Source: CAZJYI01 sp964550025
GTDB taxonomy: Bacteria > Verrucomicrobiota > Kiritimatiellia > UBA8416 > CAYOBW01
DNA: 64,000 nt
Assembly (NCBI GenBank): GCA_964550025.1
Contig: CAZJYI010000024.1
Coordinates: 1 to 64,000, forward strand
Reading direction: 5' to 3'
A program made the position numbers and the translations under genes. A model generated the notes under the pieces. It ran no database searches and was not told the origin of the DNA. It saw only the letters and a program-made list of their open reading frames with translations. Position 1 is the stretch's first letter. Every line of letters starts with the position of its first letter. Positions 42,801 through 50,441 of this stretch are shown one piece after another.

Positions 42801-43185
42801 CAAAGAGCTCGTCCCGGGAGATATGGCCAAGCGAGGGTAGCTTCGTCGTCGGCCCGATGGACCCGGCAACAAGGCGCCCCGCGGCGCCCCCTATGGCTCT
42901 GCGCGCGAGCTCGACAGCGGCGGCGTTGATCTCCGCCACCTTGTCGGCCAGGCCGTATTCGCCGAGGACGATGCGGGTCGCCCCGAAGGTATTCGTCTCC
43001 AGAACCCTTGCACCTGCCTCGACAAACGAACGGTGCAACTCGAAAACGGCGTCGGGCGCGGAGAGATTCAGGACCTCCGTACAACCCTCTTTGCCGTCCC
43101 ACGCCGACGCAGGCAGGTCCATCGCCTGGATGTTGGTCCCACACGCACCGTCGAGAATCAGAACATCGTTGTCTGCTGGTTTCAC
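39811..43185 (-). CDS. metH: Cobalamin-dependent methionine synthase MetH (about 1124 aa)
   Basis: Transfers methyl from 5-methyl-THF to homocysteine through cobalamin. All four modules are present: homocysteine domain (Zn ligands Cys214, Cys280, Cys281; GGCCGTTPEH), pterin-binding domain (IGERTNANGSKKF), B12 cap and cobalamin domain with axial His721 (GDVHDIGKNLVD) and SGLLVKSAIVMQ, and the AdoMet activation domain (RYGFGYPACPDL, EQTTSAIIVHHPQAKYF). The frame is open to 43392, but homology begins at VLILDGACG, so GTG at 43185 (VKPADND) is the probable start; no strong ribosome-binding site is visible, so this is uncertain. The stop is 34 bases before the rubredoxin. Length is about 100 residues shorter than E. 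coli MetH, mostly at the N-terminus and in loops. Confidence 0.92.
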   Translation of the reverse strand: MKPADNDVLILDGACGTNIQAMDLPASAWDGKEGCTEVLNLSAPDAVFELHRSFVEAGARVLETNTFGATRIVLGEYGLADKVAEINAAAVELARRAIGGAAGRLVAGSIGPTTKLPSLGHISRDELFDAFTEQVSALVEAGVDMLIVETCQDLLQLKTALVSCFEVLERADRDVPVMASVTVERTGTMLVGSDIAAAVATIGPFPIFSLGLNCATGPEAMESHIRFLHHNWPGRISCIPNQGLPQVVDGGTVYPLAPAEYAARMRAFVEEYGVSVVGGCCGTTPEHIRQLVAALDGVIPPARSDVRATPSVSSLYQASELRQDIPPVIIGERTNANGSKKFRELLLADDYPGCLQIALGQEAGGAHLIDLCAAYAGRDETADMTELVTLFSRSVKIPVVIDSTTPDCIEACLKLYPGRCIVNSINLEDGGTYMRRVCALLKKYGGAAVALTINEDGMAMTADEKIATARRIHDMAVGEFDLRPGDLLFDPLTFTIGAGDENLRDAAVQTLDAIRRIKQELLGVGTVLGVSNISFGLSRASRRVLNSVFLHEAVEAGLDAAIVDAGKILPLARIGEDDREICLDLLYDRVRDEEKTPLMLFIEHFQDAAASDDEHEDEGGAKRAEQVLREQVVSGDKEGLEDQLAILLQRFAPVAVINEILVPAMRHVGELFGRGEILLPFVLQSAEVMKKAVAFLEPLMEKADTDSATKVLLATVQGDVHDIGKNLVDIILSNNGYRVFNLGIKVPAETVIEKAREYDVDVVGLSGLLVKSAIVMQESMHQYASAGLGVPILLGGAALTSKFVAESCVPNYDRPVVYCADAFAGLKAVRELEEGRLVATTYEPANETGRMKPGVKDADIVRDNPVPEPPFLGCRHVHDVDPAGVFPFVNVQALFRGRWGYRRAKMSADEYAELIRTKVEPMYEDLKREALEGGLVRPKAAYGYYRCFSRGDVVVVEDRDALREFAFPRQTEPPHLCIADFFKSEKEGGDVAAFFVVTIGEEIGRRTHELFEGDCYHDYLMLHGFSVEVTDALAEYWHGVMRAEMGIAGAEPDQPSGYVTQAYQGSRYGFGYPACPDLGAHEPVFAMLSPGEIGVTLTENMEMVPEQTTSAIIVHHPQAKYFAV

Positions 43186-43422
43186 GCGGGGAAGTGTCAG
43201 GGTAAGCACGGCGGGTGTCAAGGGGAGAGGGACCGTCCGGGCGGACAAACAAACTGCGTCAGAAGCCACTGCCGACTTGCTCACCAGGCGGGCAACTGCT
43301 AGCATACAAACCAGTGGGGGATGTGCTGCCGGTCGTGCGGCTTCACCGGGCACGAGCGAGGCCGGAGGCAGCGTATCCATTCGGGCATCCATCTCGTTGC
43401 ACCTGGCAAGGGGGAAAACGCC

Positions 43423-46400
43423 ATGCGTGTGTCACGTCTCATTCCGTCATCCGTCATTGCATCGATTCTGGTGGCCGGTGCCGCGCAAGCGGCGCCGTAT
43501 CCGTTCGCCGACAACTTTGAGTCCGGTGTGGGGAACTGGGTCACGAACGGGCTCTGGGGGCTGACATCGTCGGACGCCCACTCGGCGTCCCAGTCGGCCA
43601 CGGACAGTCCGGGCCGGTTCTACACGAACCACACCGACGCGGCCCTCGAACTGGGCAGTAGCATCAACCTGTCCGCCGCCACAGCACCCGTACTGACCTT
43701 CTACCACCGGCACTCGCTGGAGACTGGTTACGACGAGGCAACCGTGGAGGTCTCCACGAACGGTGGCGGCTCGTGGGTCGCGCCTGCACTGGCCACTTAC
43801 ACGGGCAACCTGGAACCCTGGACGCGGGAACAGCTCGACCTCGGGGCATACGGAGGCCAGAGCGATGTTCGCGTGCGCTTCCGCCTGCAGACCGACAGCA
43901 GCATTGTCAAGGACGGCTGGTACATCGACGATGTGGCGGCGGGGGAGGCCCCGGCTGCTCCGGGCGCGCTGGTCGCGTCGAGCAGCAGCCCCACCAGGGT
44001 CGACCTGAGCTGGGCGGCGTCGGCCGGCCCGAACCTGGACGCGTACCGCATCTATCGGTCGCTCGCGCCCGGCACCGCCTGGCGCACGGGACAGGTCATT
44101 GCCGAGCTGGGCAACAGCGTCACCAGCTACACGGACGTGGCCGTTTCGCCCAAGACGACGTACTACTACCAGGTCATGGCGCTGGACACGAGCGAGCGGC
44201 ACGCCCTGAGCGACGAGCAGAGCGTCACGACGGCAACCGGCATGGACTACCCGTTCCTGGACAACGGCGAAGGCGGCGGGGCCACCTGGAACGCTGAGGC
44301 GCCGTGGGCGCTCTCGGACGAAGATGCGCTCTCCCCCACCCGCGCGTGGACGGAGTCGCCGGGCACGAACTACGAGGACTCCGTCAATGCGTCCCTGACC
44401 CTGGCGGCGCCCATGGATTTGTCCGCCGCAATCGCACCCGCACTCTGTTTTGCGCACAAGCACGATTTCGCGAGCGGCGACTCGGGCAACGCGGAGGTGT
44501 CCGTCAACGGATCCGACTGGACCAGCCTCGAGCAGTTCACCGGATCGTCCGGCGGCGCATGGCTGCGCGCCCGCTACGACCTTTCCGCCTATGTCGGCGA
44601 GGCCACGGTCTACGTCCGCCTGCGCTTCACCAGCGACCACGCCAACGTAGCCGACGGCTGGCACGTCGACGATATCTCCGTCGCCGAGTCGCCCGCCACG
44701 ATCAACGCACCGGTTATCACCGAGGTCGCGTCGCACTCGATGCGGCTGACCTGGACGGCCAGTGCCAACGACCACTTCTCGCACTATGCCGTCTACCAGT
44801 CGACCGCGACGGACGTCGGCTTCAACGACACGCTCGTGACCACCATCACCGAGCGCGCCACGGCGACCTGCGTGGCCGGCGGACTCGCGCTCGATACCGA
44901 GTACTACTTCCGCGTGTACGAGGTCAGCGGCTACCAGACGTACTCGGCCAACGGGACCGAGAACCACGACCGCACGCTCAACCACCCGATCCCGTTTGCG
45001 GATGGCTTCGAAGGGAGCCTGTTGGGTTGGAACCTGACCGGAACGTGGGGTGCGGACGGAACGACGACGCACGGAGGGAACTTCTCCCTGGGGGATTCCC
45101 CGGGGACCACCTACACGAGCTCCGTCGACTCGTATGCCGTCACGGCTGTGGATTTGACGGGCACCGCGTGGCCGGTGCTGCGCTTCTGGGACCGTTATCA
45201 ATTCAACAGCGGGGACTGGGGGGCCGTGGAAGTCTCGCCCAACGGCACGTCGTGGACGCGCGTGTATTCCGGGAAGTACACGTCCCGAATGGAGTGGCGT
45301 GAGCAGCAGATCAGCCTGACGCCATGGCGCGGGCAGGCCAACCTGCGCATTCGGTTCCACATGTGGACGGACTCGCCCGTGACGACACTTGGAGATGGTT
45401 GGAACATCGACGACCTGTCGGTGGCCGATCACACGCCGGTCACCATCCCGTACCCGTTCTCCGAAGGTTTCGAGTCCGCCCCCACCAACTGGCTCTTCTC
45501 GTCATGGGACCGAACGACCAACGATGTACGCACCGGTACATACGCCCTGCTCGACAAGCCTACGGCGCACATGGGGTGGGAGACCCACCTTTCCGCGACC
45601 CTGGCCGGCGAGCTGGACCTGACGGGAGCGACCAACCCGCAACTCACGTACTACCTGCGGGGCCAACTCAGCGGCCGCACCTCGTTCGGCTGGTACATCT
45701 CCACCGACGGCGGTGTGAACTGGGCGACTGTGGCCGGCACGAGCGTCGGCAACGTCACGCTGGACTGGACGCGCTACCAGGCATCGCTGGCGTCGTACGC
45801 CGGCCAGGTCGTGCACCTGCGCGGCTACACGTCCGCCGACCGTTACGGCTACGACATCCAGGTTGCACTGGACGATGTTGTCATCGAGGAGTCCCCCACC
45901 AATGCCGTTCTGGCCGCGCCGGTGCCGCACCTCAAGTCGGTCGACCTCTCCTGGACGAAGTCAACGCTCGGCGCCGACTTCAAACGCTACGAATTGCGGC
46001 GCGACACCAATCCAAACGTGGACATCAACGACGTGCTCATCGGCGAGTATACCGACGTGAACACGACCAACGTGACGGACAGCGGACTCTCGATCGGCGC
46101 CATCTATTACTACCGCCTGTTCGTCGTCAACCAGCGCGACGTCTACTCCACGGGCAGCGAACGTTCCGCCACCACCGTTCCGCTGGCGATCGGGTTCACG
46201 GATGACATGGACGACCTCGACCTGTGGGATGCAACCGGGACGTGGGGGCCCGACACACTCATCAAACGCAGCGGGGCGGCCTCGCTGGGCGATTCGCCCG
46301 GCGACGACTATCTTCAGAGCACGGACAGCTACATCCTGACGGCCGTAGACCTGAGTTCGGCCACCTGGCCCCTGTTGACCTTCTGGGACCGCTACCAGTT

Positions 46401-49179
46401 CAACAGCGGGGACTGGGGGTTCTTGGAGATTTCGCCCGACGGGAGCACGTGGACACGCGTGTATTCCGGGAAGATCACGTCGCGCACGGAGTGGAGCGAG
46501 CAGCAGATTGACCTCAGACTCTGGAAGGGGCACGCCAACGTACGCATCCGCTTCCACATCCAGACCGACAGCGGCGCCGGCACACGCGCTTACGGGTGGA
46601 ACATCGACGACCTGTCGATTGCGGAACACACGCCGGTGACCATTCCGTATCCGTTCTTCGAAGGGTTCGAGTCCGACCCCACCAACTGGCTCTTCTCGTC
46701 ATGGGATCGAACGACCAACGATGTCCACACCGGTACGTACGCGCTGCTCGACAAGCCTACGGCGGACATGGGATGGAGCACCTACCTCGTCGCAACCCTG
46801 GCCGGCGCGCTGGACCTCACCGGCGCGACCAACCCGCAACTCAAGTACTACCTGCGGGGCCAGCTCAGCGGCCGCACATCGTTTGGCTGGTACGTTTCCA
46901 CCGACGGCGGGGTGAACTGGGCCACCTTGCCGGGCACGACCATCGGGTCCGTCACGCTGGACTGGACGCGCTACCAGGCCTCGCTGGCGTCGTACGCCGG
47001 CCAGGTCGTCCACCTGCGCGGCTACACGTCCGCCGACCGTTACGGCTACGCCATCCAGGTTGCACTGGACGACATTGTTGTCGAGGAGTCCCCTACCAAC
47101 GTGGTGCTGGCGGCGCCCGTCCCGCATTTGAAGACCATCGACCTGTCGTGGACGCCCTCCGCGTTGGGAGCGAACTTCAAGCGCTACGAAATCTACCGCG
47201 ACACGAATCCGAACGTGACTCTCGACGACACGCTGATCGCCTCGATCACGGACGTCAACACGACCGAGTTTACCGACTCCGGTCTCGAAATCGGAACGAC
47301 GTACTACTATCGACTGTACGTGGTGAACCAGAACGACGCCTATTCCACGGGCAGCGAGCGCTCGGCTACCACCGTGCCCCTGGCGCTCGGTTTGACCGAC
47401 CCGATGGAGAATCTGGACAACTGGAACGCGACCGGGACGTGGGGAGTCGACACCCAGTACAAGCACGGCGGCGCGGCATCCGTCTCCGACTCCCCGGGAG
47501 ATGACTACCCCGTCAGCACGGATACCCACCTCCTGACGGCGGTCGATCTCAGCGCCGCCACCTGGCCCGTCCTGCGCTTCTGGGACCGCTACGAGCTCAA
47601 CGGCGGCGACTCGTTTGTTGTCGAGGTCTCTCCGAACGGCACCACCTGGACCCGCCTGTACGGGCAGGAGTTCGGCACGCGCACTAACTGGCAGGAGCAC
47701 GCCATCAGCCTCACCCAGTGGCGCGGAGAGCCAAACCTGCGCATTCGCTTCCACATGTGGACGGACAGCGGAGCGGGGACGCGTGCCTACGGCTGGAACG
47801 TCGACGACGTGTCCGTCACGGAGCATGTTCCGCAAGGCGTCTCCTACCCGTTCTACGAGGATTTCGAGAGCACGTCCACGCTATGGCTGGCGTCCTCCTG
47901 GCACCGCACCATGGATGACCCGGCGGGCGGGTCCTACTGCTTCATCGACAAGACAACGTCCGACATGACACCCAGCACGTTCCTCCCGTCCGAGGTCGCG
48001 GTGGAACTGAACCTGAGCAACGCGGTCAGCCCCCAGCTTACCTACGAACTGCGCGGTCAACTCAGCGGCCGCACCTCTTTCGGCTGGTATGTCTCAACCG
48101 ACGGCGGCGTGAATTGGGCCACCGTGTCGGGCACGAGCATCGGCGGCGTCACCCTGGACTGGACGCGCTACGAGATCCCGCTGGCTGCGTACGTTGGCCA
48201 GACGATCCATTTGAGGTATGGGACCTACGCCGACAACTACGGCAATGCCATCCAGGTGGCCGTCGACAACATCGGCATTGGCGAGCCGACGCCGGGCGCC
48301 CCCAGGCTGCATTCGCCTGTGCAGCTTGAGTCCGTGCCGGTTTTGAGACCGACGCTGCGGGTGTACAATGCCACCGACTACCAGGGCGATGCGTTGGACT
48401 ACGAATTCCGGATCTACTCGGACGCACTGCTCAGCAACCTGGTTGCCTCCGTGCCTGCCGTAGCCCAGGGCGTGAGCATCACTGCATGGGAGGTCGACAC
48501 GGACCTGCCGGATGGTGCGCAGTACTGGTGGCGCTGCCGGGCGGCCGATACCGGCGGCCCCGGCCCGTGGATGGATACGGCCATCTTCTATGTCAGCCAC
48601 GTGAACAACCCGCCCTACCCCGTCGAGCTCGTGGGCCCGCCGCCGGCGTCCATCCTGCACGACCTGGACCATGTCCTGAGCTGGAAATCCACGTCTGACC
48701 CGGACACGGGCGGCATCATCAAGAGCTACCACATGCAGATCTCGACGGGGATCAACTTTGCCGTTCTGGGCGTGGACGACCCGACCATCGAAATCACCGG
48801 CACGCCGCCGGGGCCGGAGTTCGTCATCGCCAAGCCACTCGCGACCTTCAGCAACAGCGCGGCGCTCATCCCCGAGACATACTACTACTGGCGTATGCGG
48901 GCCTGCGACCAGTGGGACTTGTGGTCGGATTGGTCGACAAACGTGATGTGGTTCATTTACGGCACACCGCCACCGACGATCGGGGAAATGGCGCCGCAGT
49001 CGGACGGCTCATTCGAGATGAACTGGGAACGTTCCGGCAAGGCCGTGTACATCGAGCACAGCCCCACGCTTATTCCCGCCGATTGGCAGCCCGTGGCCGG
49101 ACCGATCCACGGGACCAACGCCGTTGCCGCACCGCCGCCGGGAAGCAAGCGCGGCTACTTCCGTACGCGGACGGAGTGA
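43423..49179 (+). CDS. Giant secreted protein with eight MAM/jelly-roll-like and several Fn3 domains (1918 aa)
   Basis: ATG at 43423 preceded by AAGGGGGA; signal peptide to about residue 24 (AGAAQAAPYPF). Eight beta-sandwich domains of about 145 residues, each with an F-FE-W opening and a GW-DD-S/V-E close, sit at about 25-178, 275-423, 523-670, 671-825, 923-1070, 1071-1225, 1323-1468 and 1470-1623. Fn3 domains lie between them at 180-273, 427-520, 826-921 and 1226-1321. Two more Fn3-like domains (1626-1846) and the common C-terminal module (1851-1918, ending YFRTRTE) follow. The sandwiches resemble the MAM-like domains of immune-inhibitor-A-type proteins, but no protease domain is present. 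Likely a long surface fibre or adhesin. A 1197-bp internal tandem repeat underlies the middle. Confidence 0.85.
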   Translation: MRVSRLIPSSVIASILVAGAAQAAPYPFADNFESGVGNWVTNGLWGLTSSDAHSASQSATDSPGRFYTNHTDAALELGSSINLSAATAPVLTFYHRHSLETGYDEATVEVSTNGGGSWVAPALATYTGNLEPWTREQLDLGAYGGQSDVRVRFRLQTDSSIVKDGWYIDDVAAGEAPAAPGALVASSSSPTRVDLSWAASAGPNLDAYRIYRSLAPGTAWRTGQVIAELGNSVTSYTDVAVSPKTTYYYQVMALDTSERHALSDEQSVTTATGMDYPFLDNGEGGGATWNAEAPWALSDEDALSPTRAWTESPGTNYEDSVNASLTLAAPMDLSAAIAPALCFAHKHDFASGDSGNAEVSVNGSDWTSLEQFTGSSGGAWLRARYDLSAYVGEATVYVRLRFTSDHANVADGWHVDDISVAESPATINAPVITEVASHSMRLTWTASANDHFSHYAVYQSTATDVGFNDTLVTTITERATATCVAGGLALDTEYYFRVYEVSGYQTYSANGTENHDRTLNHPIPFADGFEGSLLGWNLTGTWGADGTTTHGGNFSLGDSPGTTYTSSVDSYAVTAVDLTGTAWPVLRFWDRYQFNSGDWGAVEVSPNGTSWTRVYSGKYTSRMEWREQQISLTPWRGQANLRIRFHMWTDSPVTTLGDGWNIDDLSVADHTPVTIPYPFSEGFESAPTNWLFSSWDRTTNDVRTGTYALLDKPTAHMGWETHLSATLAGELDLTGATNPQLTYYLRGQLSGRTSFGWYISTDGGVNWATVAGTSVGNVTLDWTRYQASLASYAGQVVHLRGYTSADRYGYDIQVALDDVVIEESPTNAVLAAPVPHLKSVDLSWTKSTLGADFKRYELRRDTNPNVDINDVLIGEYTDVNTTNVTDSGLSIGAIYYYRLFVVNQRDVYSTGSERSATTVPLAIGFTDDMDDLDLWDATGTWGPDTLIKRSGAASLGDSPGDDYLQSTDSYILTAVDLSSATWPLLTFWDRYQFNSGDWGFLEISPDGSTWTRVYSGKITSRTEWSEQQIDLRLWKGHANVRIRFHIQTDSGAGTRAYGWNIDDLSIAEHTPVTIPYPFFEGFESDPTNWLFSSWDRTTNDVHTGTYALLDKPTADMGWSTYLVATLAGALDLTGATNPQLKYYLRGQLSGRTSFGWYVSTDGGVNWATLPGTTIGSVTLDWTRYQASLASYAGQVVHLRGYTSADRYGYAIQVALDDIVVEESPTNVVLAAPVPHLKTIDLSWTPSALGANFKRYEIYRDTNPNVTLDDTLIASITDVNTTEFTDSGLEIGTTYYYRLYVVNQNDAYSTGSERSATTVPLALGLTDPMENLDNWNATGTWGVDTQYKHGGAASVSDSPGDDYPVSTDTHLLTAVDLSAATWPVLRFWDRYELNGGDSFVVEVSPNGTTWTRLYGQEFGTRTNWQEHAISLTQWRGEPNLRIRFHMWTDSGAGTRAYGWNVDDVSVTEHVPQGVSYPFYEDFESTSTLWLASSWHRTMDDPAGGSYCFIDKTTSDMTPSTFLPSEVAVELNLSNAVSPQLTYELRGQLSGRTSFGWYVSTDGGVNWATVSGTSIGGVTLDWTRYEIPLAAYVGQTIHLRYGTYADNYGNAIQVAVDNIGIGEPTPGAPRLHSPVQLESVPVLRPTLRVYNATDYQGDALDYEFRIYSDALLSNLVASVPAVAQGVSITAWEVDTDLPDGAQYWWRCRAADTGGPGPWMDTAIFYVSHVNNPPYPVELVGPPPASILHDLDHVLSWKSTSDPDTGGIIKSYHMQISTGINFAVLGVDDPTIEITGTPPGPEFVIAKPLATFSNSAALIPETYYYWRMRACDQWDLWSDWSTNVMWFIYGTPPPTIGEMAPQSDGSFEMNWERSGKAVYIEHSPTLIPADWQPVAGPIHGTNAVAAPPPGSKRGYFRTRTE
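44990..48290 (+). repeat. 1197-bp tandem repeat inside the giant gene, about 2.75 units
   Basis: Unit A about 44990-46186, unit B about 46187-47383, unit C about 47384-48290 (partial). Each is two beta-sandwich domains plus one Fn3 domain, 399 codons. A and B are near-identical over long stretches at nucleotide level, for example around 45480-45560 and 46678-46757; C is more diverged. Confidence 0.88.
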
Positions 49180-49201
49180 GGAATGTCGAATGTTGAACGC
49201 T

Positions 49202-49293
49202 GAATGCTGAATGTCGAAGTGGGGGTGCATTCTCGTTCTGACGCCCGGTTTGATGCCACGGGCGGAGATCCACTCGCTCACGCTCGTGGCTAC
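49202..49293. repeat. Spacer repeats after the giant gene
   Basis: GAATGCTGAATGTCGAAG (49202-49219) also occurs at 37427-37444. TCGCTCACGCTCGTGGCTAC (49274-49293) is the inverse of the 20-bp repeat near 30.7 kb. Confidence 0.85.
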
Positions 49294-49363
49294 ACCTCCC
49301 CGCGCAGGCAGAGACGGCAAGGCTTGCCCCGCCGGCTCGCCGGCCCTGCGAAGAGCCCCTCGT

Positions 49364-50035
49364 TCACAGCGGCCGCCAGTGATCGCGGACGGCATCGGAC
49401 CCGCCCAGCCTGGCGGGAACGGCGTTGGCGGCATAGCCGGCGCAGGCAATGGCGTGCTCCAGGTTGGAGCGCGCCAGACGCAATCCCTCGTACGTAACGG
49501 TCAGCGTGCGGGAAGCCGGGTCTACGCTCACCAGCGGGTCATCGCCCCCGGCCCGCGCGTAGGCCAGCGCGTCCACGACCCTGTTGGCGGCCGTGATGTC
49601 CGCCATGCCGGGCACGTGGATGACGGCGGTATGCCGGTCGGGCCAATCCTGGCAGGGGCCATCCACGGTCTCCACGAGGGGCGGCGGATTCGGCGCCGTC
49701 CTGAGTATCCGGGCATCGGAGAACCCCACCTCCATGAGTCGCGCTACCAGCAGCGCCCGGTATGCGGGGAGCCGCAGGCGCGGACCTTCGTGGTACAGAA
49801 CCAGCCGCTTCGAAACATCGATTTGGCAGTCGTTCCTGACGGCCTGCGCCAGGATCGACGTGGCATCCAACACGGCGTTGGTCACGATACGCACGTCCCG
49901 CTCGTTCGCCATTCGCGGGACGACGACCGCATCACTGCGAACGTCCGACCGGCGGCAGGACACGGTTCCGGCAAGGCAGCCGGCAAGCAGTATAAGCGAA
50001 AGCGTGCACCAGGTTCTCTCGGTTGCATGGCTCAT
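49364..50035 (-). CDS. Lipoprotein with degenerate heavy-metal-associated (HMA)-like domain (223 aa)
   Basis: Strong AAGGAGGTATGAC before ATG 50035. The signal ends with a lipobox (LLAGC, or TVSC a few residues on). A mixed middle domain (about 40-130) precedes an HMA-like ferredoxin fold (about 133-213): VIHVPGMADITAANRVVDAL aligns to the strand and helix of HMA, where the metal site GMxCxxC reads GMADITA, so both Cys are missing; VSVDPASRTLTVTYEG and HAIACAGYAANAV give the later strands and helix. Without the Cys pair it should not carry copper like CopZ/MerP. Function unknown; envelope-located. Divergent from the secreted protein at 50442. Confidence 0.62.
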   Translation of the reverse strand: MSHATERTWCTLSLILLAGCLAGTVSCRRSDVRSDAVVVPRMANERDVRIVTNAVLDATSILAQAVRNDCQIDVSKRLVLYHEGPRLRLPAYRALLVARLMEVGFSDARILRTAPNPPPLVETVDGPCQDWPDRHTAVIHVPGMADITAANRVVDALAYARAGGDDPLVSVDPASRTLTVTYEGLRLARSNLEHAIACAGYAANAVPARLGGSDAVRDHWRPL

Positions 50036-50170
50036 GTCATACCTCCTTGCAGAGTTCAACGGGAGAAGGGGACGGGCGTCACGGGTTGGGATTCGCATCC
50101 CCTGGCCGGCATCGCGGAGGCGGTCCGCAATCCAGGTCAGCGCACTAGACATTGCACTCGACGAGCCGTT

Positions 50171-50396
50171 GAGCTAGACCCCATGCGAAAAGGGCTTGCG
50201 CTAGTTTCGCGGCGTACAGGGGAGCAGATCAAGTAAAGAGATTAAGTAAAGAGACAAAGTAACCGGAGGCCAGCCCTTCGTAATCTCATTACTTAATCTC
50301 ATTACTTCGTCTCTCCCTTCAACGTGTGTCCCCTTTTCATGGTCATTTCCGGGTAGAATCGGCGTCTGACCCTTTTCGCATGGCGTCGAGCTAGAC
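50171..50396. mobile_element. MITE-like element with 14-bp inverted repeats and 9-bp flanking duplication
   Basis: Inverted repeats CCATGCGAAAAGGG (50181-50194) and CCCTTTTCGCATGG (50370-50383) bound about 200 bases. The 9-bp GAGCTAGAC flanks them at 50171-50179 and 50388-50396, like a target-site duplication. Inside is a second, imperfect inverted repeat (GAGATTAAGTAAAGAGAC near 50238; GTAATCTCATTACTTAATC near 50280). No gene is inside. 55 bases of its left end recur inverted at the window start (1-55). Resembles non-autonomous elements or REPIN-type units; no transposase is in the window. Confidence 0.6.
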
Positions 50397-50441
50397 TACC
50401 AGTCGAATCAATGGGTGACGGACATAGAGAGGGGGTAGCAG

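Noticed and set aside
43186..43392. N-terminal extension of MetH to 43392
   Set aside because: The 69 extra residues are low-complexity Ala/Pro/Leu with no family resemblance, and no ribosome-binding site is near the ATG.
43186..43422. Cobalamin or SAM riboswitch upstream of metH
   Set aside because: I looked for the B12 box and the SAM-I core on the minus strand and saw only scattered partial matches (GCCACTG on the wrong strand, GGTGAAGCC). Not supported; a covariance-model search would settle it.
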